Below are positions 63,010 through 64,000 of a DNA stretch of 64,000 bases, one piece after another (the stretch's first letter is position 1; the number at the start of each line of letters is the position of its first letter). Position numbers and translations under genes: made by a program. Source of the DNA: Streptomyces broussonetiae (lineage in GTDB: Bacteria; Actinomycetota; Actinomycetes; Streptomycetales; Streptomycetaceae). Location of the stretch: assembly GCF_009796285.1 (NCBI RefSeq), contig NZ_CP047020.1, positions 4,216,001 through 4,280,000 of the forward strand, read 5' to 3'. The notes under the pieces are model-generated. The model made no database searches. It had not been told where the DNA came from and was given only the letters and a program-made list of their open reading frames with translations.

Positions 63010-64000
63010 GTGGAGTCCACGGTCACCACCGAGTCGGCGGAGAACCCGCCGGCGCCGTCCCGCCCCGGATACGGACAGCTGCTGCGCACCCGCGGCGCCT
63101 GGACGTTCCTGCTACCCGGTTTCGCCGCGCGCCAGCCGTTCGCGATGCTCACCATCTCCATCGTGCTGCTCGTGCAGCACACGACCGGCTCGTACGGCGC
63201 CGCGGGCGCCGCGGCAGCCGCGACCGGTGTCTCGATGGCGCTGTTCGCGCCGTACAGCGGCCGTCTCGCCGACCGCTACGGCCAGCGCGCCGTGCTGGTC
63301 CCCGGCATTCTGGTGCACACACTGTCGGGCCTGTCCCTGACGGCGCTCGCGCTGGCGCACGCCCCACTGTGGGCGCTCTTCCTGGCAGCCGTACCGACGG
63401 GCGCCTCGGTGCCGCAGGTGGGCCCCATGGTGCGGGCACGCTGGGGCGTGAAGCTGCAGGGTTCGCCCCTGATGACCACCGCGGCGGCGTTCGAGTCGGT
63501 CACGGACGAGCTGACCTTCGTCTTCGGCCCTCTGCTGGCCACCGCGCTGTGCACCGCCGTGACCCCGGCGGCGGGCCTGGTCACGGAGGGCGCGCTGACC
63601 CTCGTGGGTGGTCTGCTGTTCGCCGCGCAGAAGGGCACGCAGCCGCCGGTGACCGCCGGGGGCGCCCACGCGCGCGTGAAGCACGATTCCGCACTGCGCG
63701 TGCCGGGCGTGCGTGTGCTGGTCGTGACGTTCCTGGGCATCGGGTCCGTCTTCGGCGGCATGCAGGTGTCGCTGGCGGCGTTCACCGAGTCGATCGGTGA
63801 GCCCGGCCTGAACGGCGTCCTGTACGGCGTCTTCGCCGCCGGAAACATGCTCTCGGGCATCGTCTGCGGCGCGATCGCCTGGAAGGTCGCTCCCCAGCGC
63901 CGCCTGGTCGTCGGCTACACGGCGCTCGCTGTCGTCGCGTCCGCCCTGTGGACGGCGCATTCGGTGCTGCTGCTCGCCGGGCTCGGCCTGCTGGTCGGCA
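63010..64000 (+). CDS. MFS transporter (3' end outside window)
   Basis: 330 residues visible. It begins MESTVTTESAENPPAPSRPG, then ten or so hydrophobic segments with the MFS loop motif SGRLADRYGQRAVLVPG between helices 2 and 3. The GTG at 63010 follows GGAAGAAAGG. Such open frames next to K+ antiporters are usually drug or metabolite exporters; the substrate is not known. The frame is open to the window edge. Confidence 0.85.
   Translation, partial: MESTVTTESAENPPAPSRPGYGQLLRTRGAWTFLLPGFAARQPFAMLTISIVLLVQHTTGSYGAAGAAAAATGVSMALFAPYSGRLADRYGQRAVLVPGILVHTLSGLSLTALALAHAPLWALFLAAVPTGASVPQVGPMVRARWGVKLQGSPLMTTAAAFESVTDELTFVFGPLLATALCTAVTPAAGLVTEGALTLVGGLLFAAQKGTQPPVTAGGAHARVKHDSALRVPGVRVLVVTFLGIGSVFGGMQVSLAAFTESIGEPGLNGVLYGVFAAGNMLSGIVCGAIAWKVAPQRRLVVGYTALAVVASALWTAHSVLLLAGLGLLVG

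Noticed and set aside
62873-63340. Plus-strand frame starting with MQSWRDR
   Set aside because: It overlaps the MFS start in another frame and has the Arg/Pro/Ser-rich composition of a shadow frame.

Overview
The window is typical high-GC actinobacterial chromosome and is almost certainly Streptomyces. The evidence is the very high GC, frequent GTG starts, leaderless-looking promoters, an SsgA-like sporulation protein, an SepX/GlpR-like division protein, a galTEK operon and protein mannosyltransferase next to MecA_N-type penicillin-binding proteins. Gene content and order resemble the core-chromosome segment around galTEK, rsmA and galU of Streptomyces coelicolor. I see no rRNA operon, insertion sequence, prophage, CRISPR array or large biosynthetic cluster.

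Layout. 1-3.4 kb: divergent tam/tamR with palindromic operators, a LuxR-type regulator, an acetyltransferase and a decayed gene. 3.4-8.9 kb: the galactose operon galT-galE-galK, divergent from a sodium:solute symporter plus a small membrane protein. 9-13.7 kb: an atypical response regulator lacking its phospho-acceptor Asp, and two tandem membrane-anchored beta-propeller proteins with Pro/Gly/Tyr/Gln-rich tails. 14-22 kb: translation and housekeeping genes on the minus strand (ABC-F ATPase, ispE, rsmA, an RpfB-type muralytic enzyme, tatD, a zinc-ribbon protein, rsmI). 22-27.9 kb: pmt, two paralogous penicillin-binding proteins and ssgE, a cell-envelope and sporulation block.

28-33 kb: an ECF metal transporter (cbiM-cbiQ-cbiO) with a Nur-like nickel operator over a leaderless promoter, then ohrR-ohr behind a 3 x 23-bp tandem repeat, then a serine hydrolase with a SigR-like promoter. 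33-36 kb: DUF1876 protein, a beta-hydroxyacid-dehydrogenase-type enzyme, an initiator tRNA lying inside a broken EamA transporter gene, and a YbaK-type editing protein. 36.2-38.5 kb: a compact three-gene cassette (two WXG100-like helical proteins and a lipoprotein) of unknown function, the best candidate for an undescribed system. 38.6-45 kb: MMPL exporter with its TetR regulator, then a tricorn protease.

45-51.5 kb: CsbD-like protein, an SDR/hydrolase/flavin-monooxygenase operon divergent from a MerR regulator, exonuclease III, an acetyltransferase. 51.6-57.3 kb: tRNA-Ala and a minus-strand run galU-moeA(glp)-moaC-mogA-rimJ-sepX, joining molybdenum-cofactor genes to a division pair. 57.4-64 kb: 5-formyl-THF cyclo-ligase, a large penicillin-acylase-family protein, a K+/H+ antiporter and the start of an MFS transporter cut by the window edge.

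Many genes are translationally coupled (ATGA, GTGA, TTGA or TAGTG overlaps). Several convergent pairs are separated by strong bidirectional hairpins, and two of these gaps carry copies of the same interspersed intergenic repeat.
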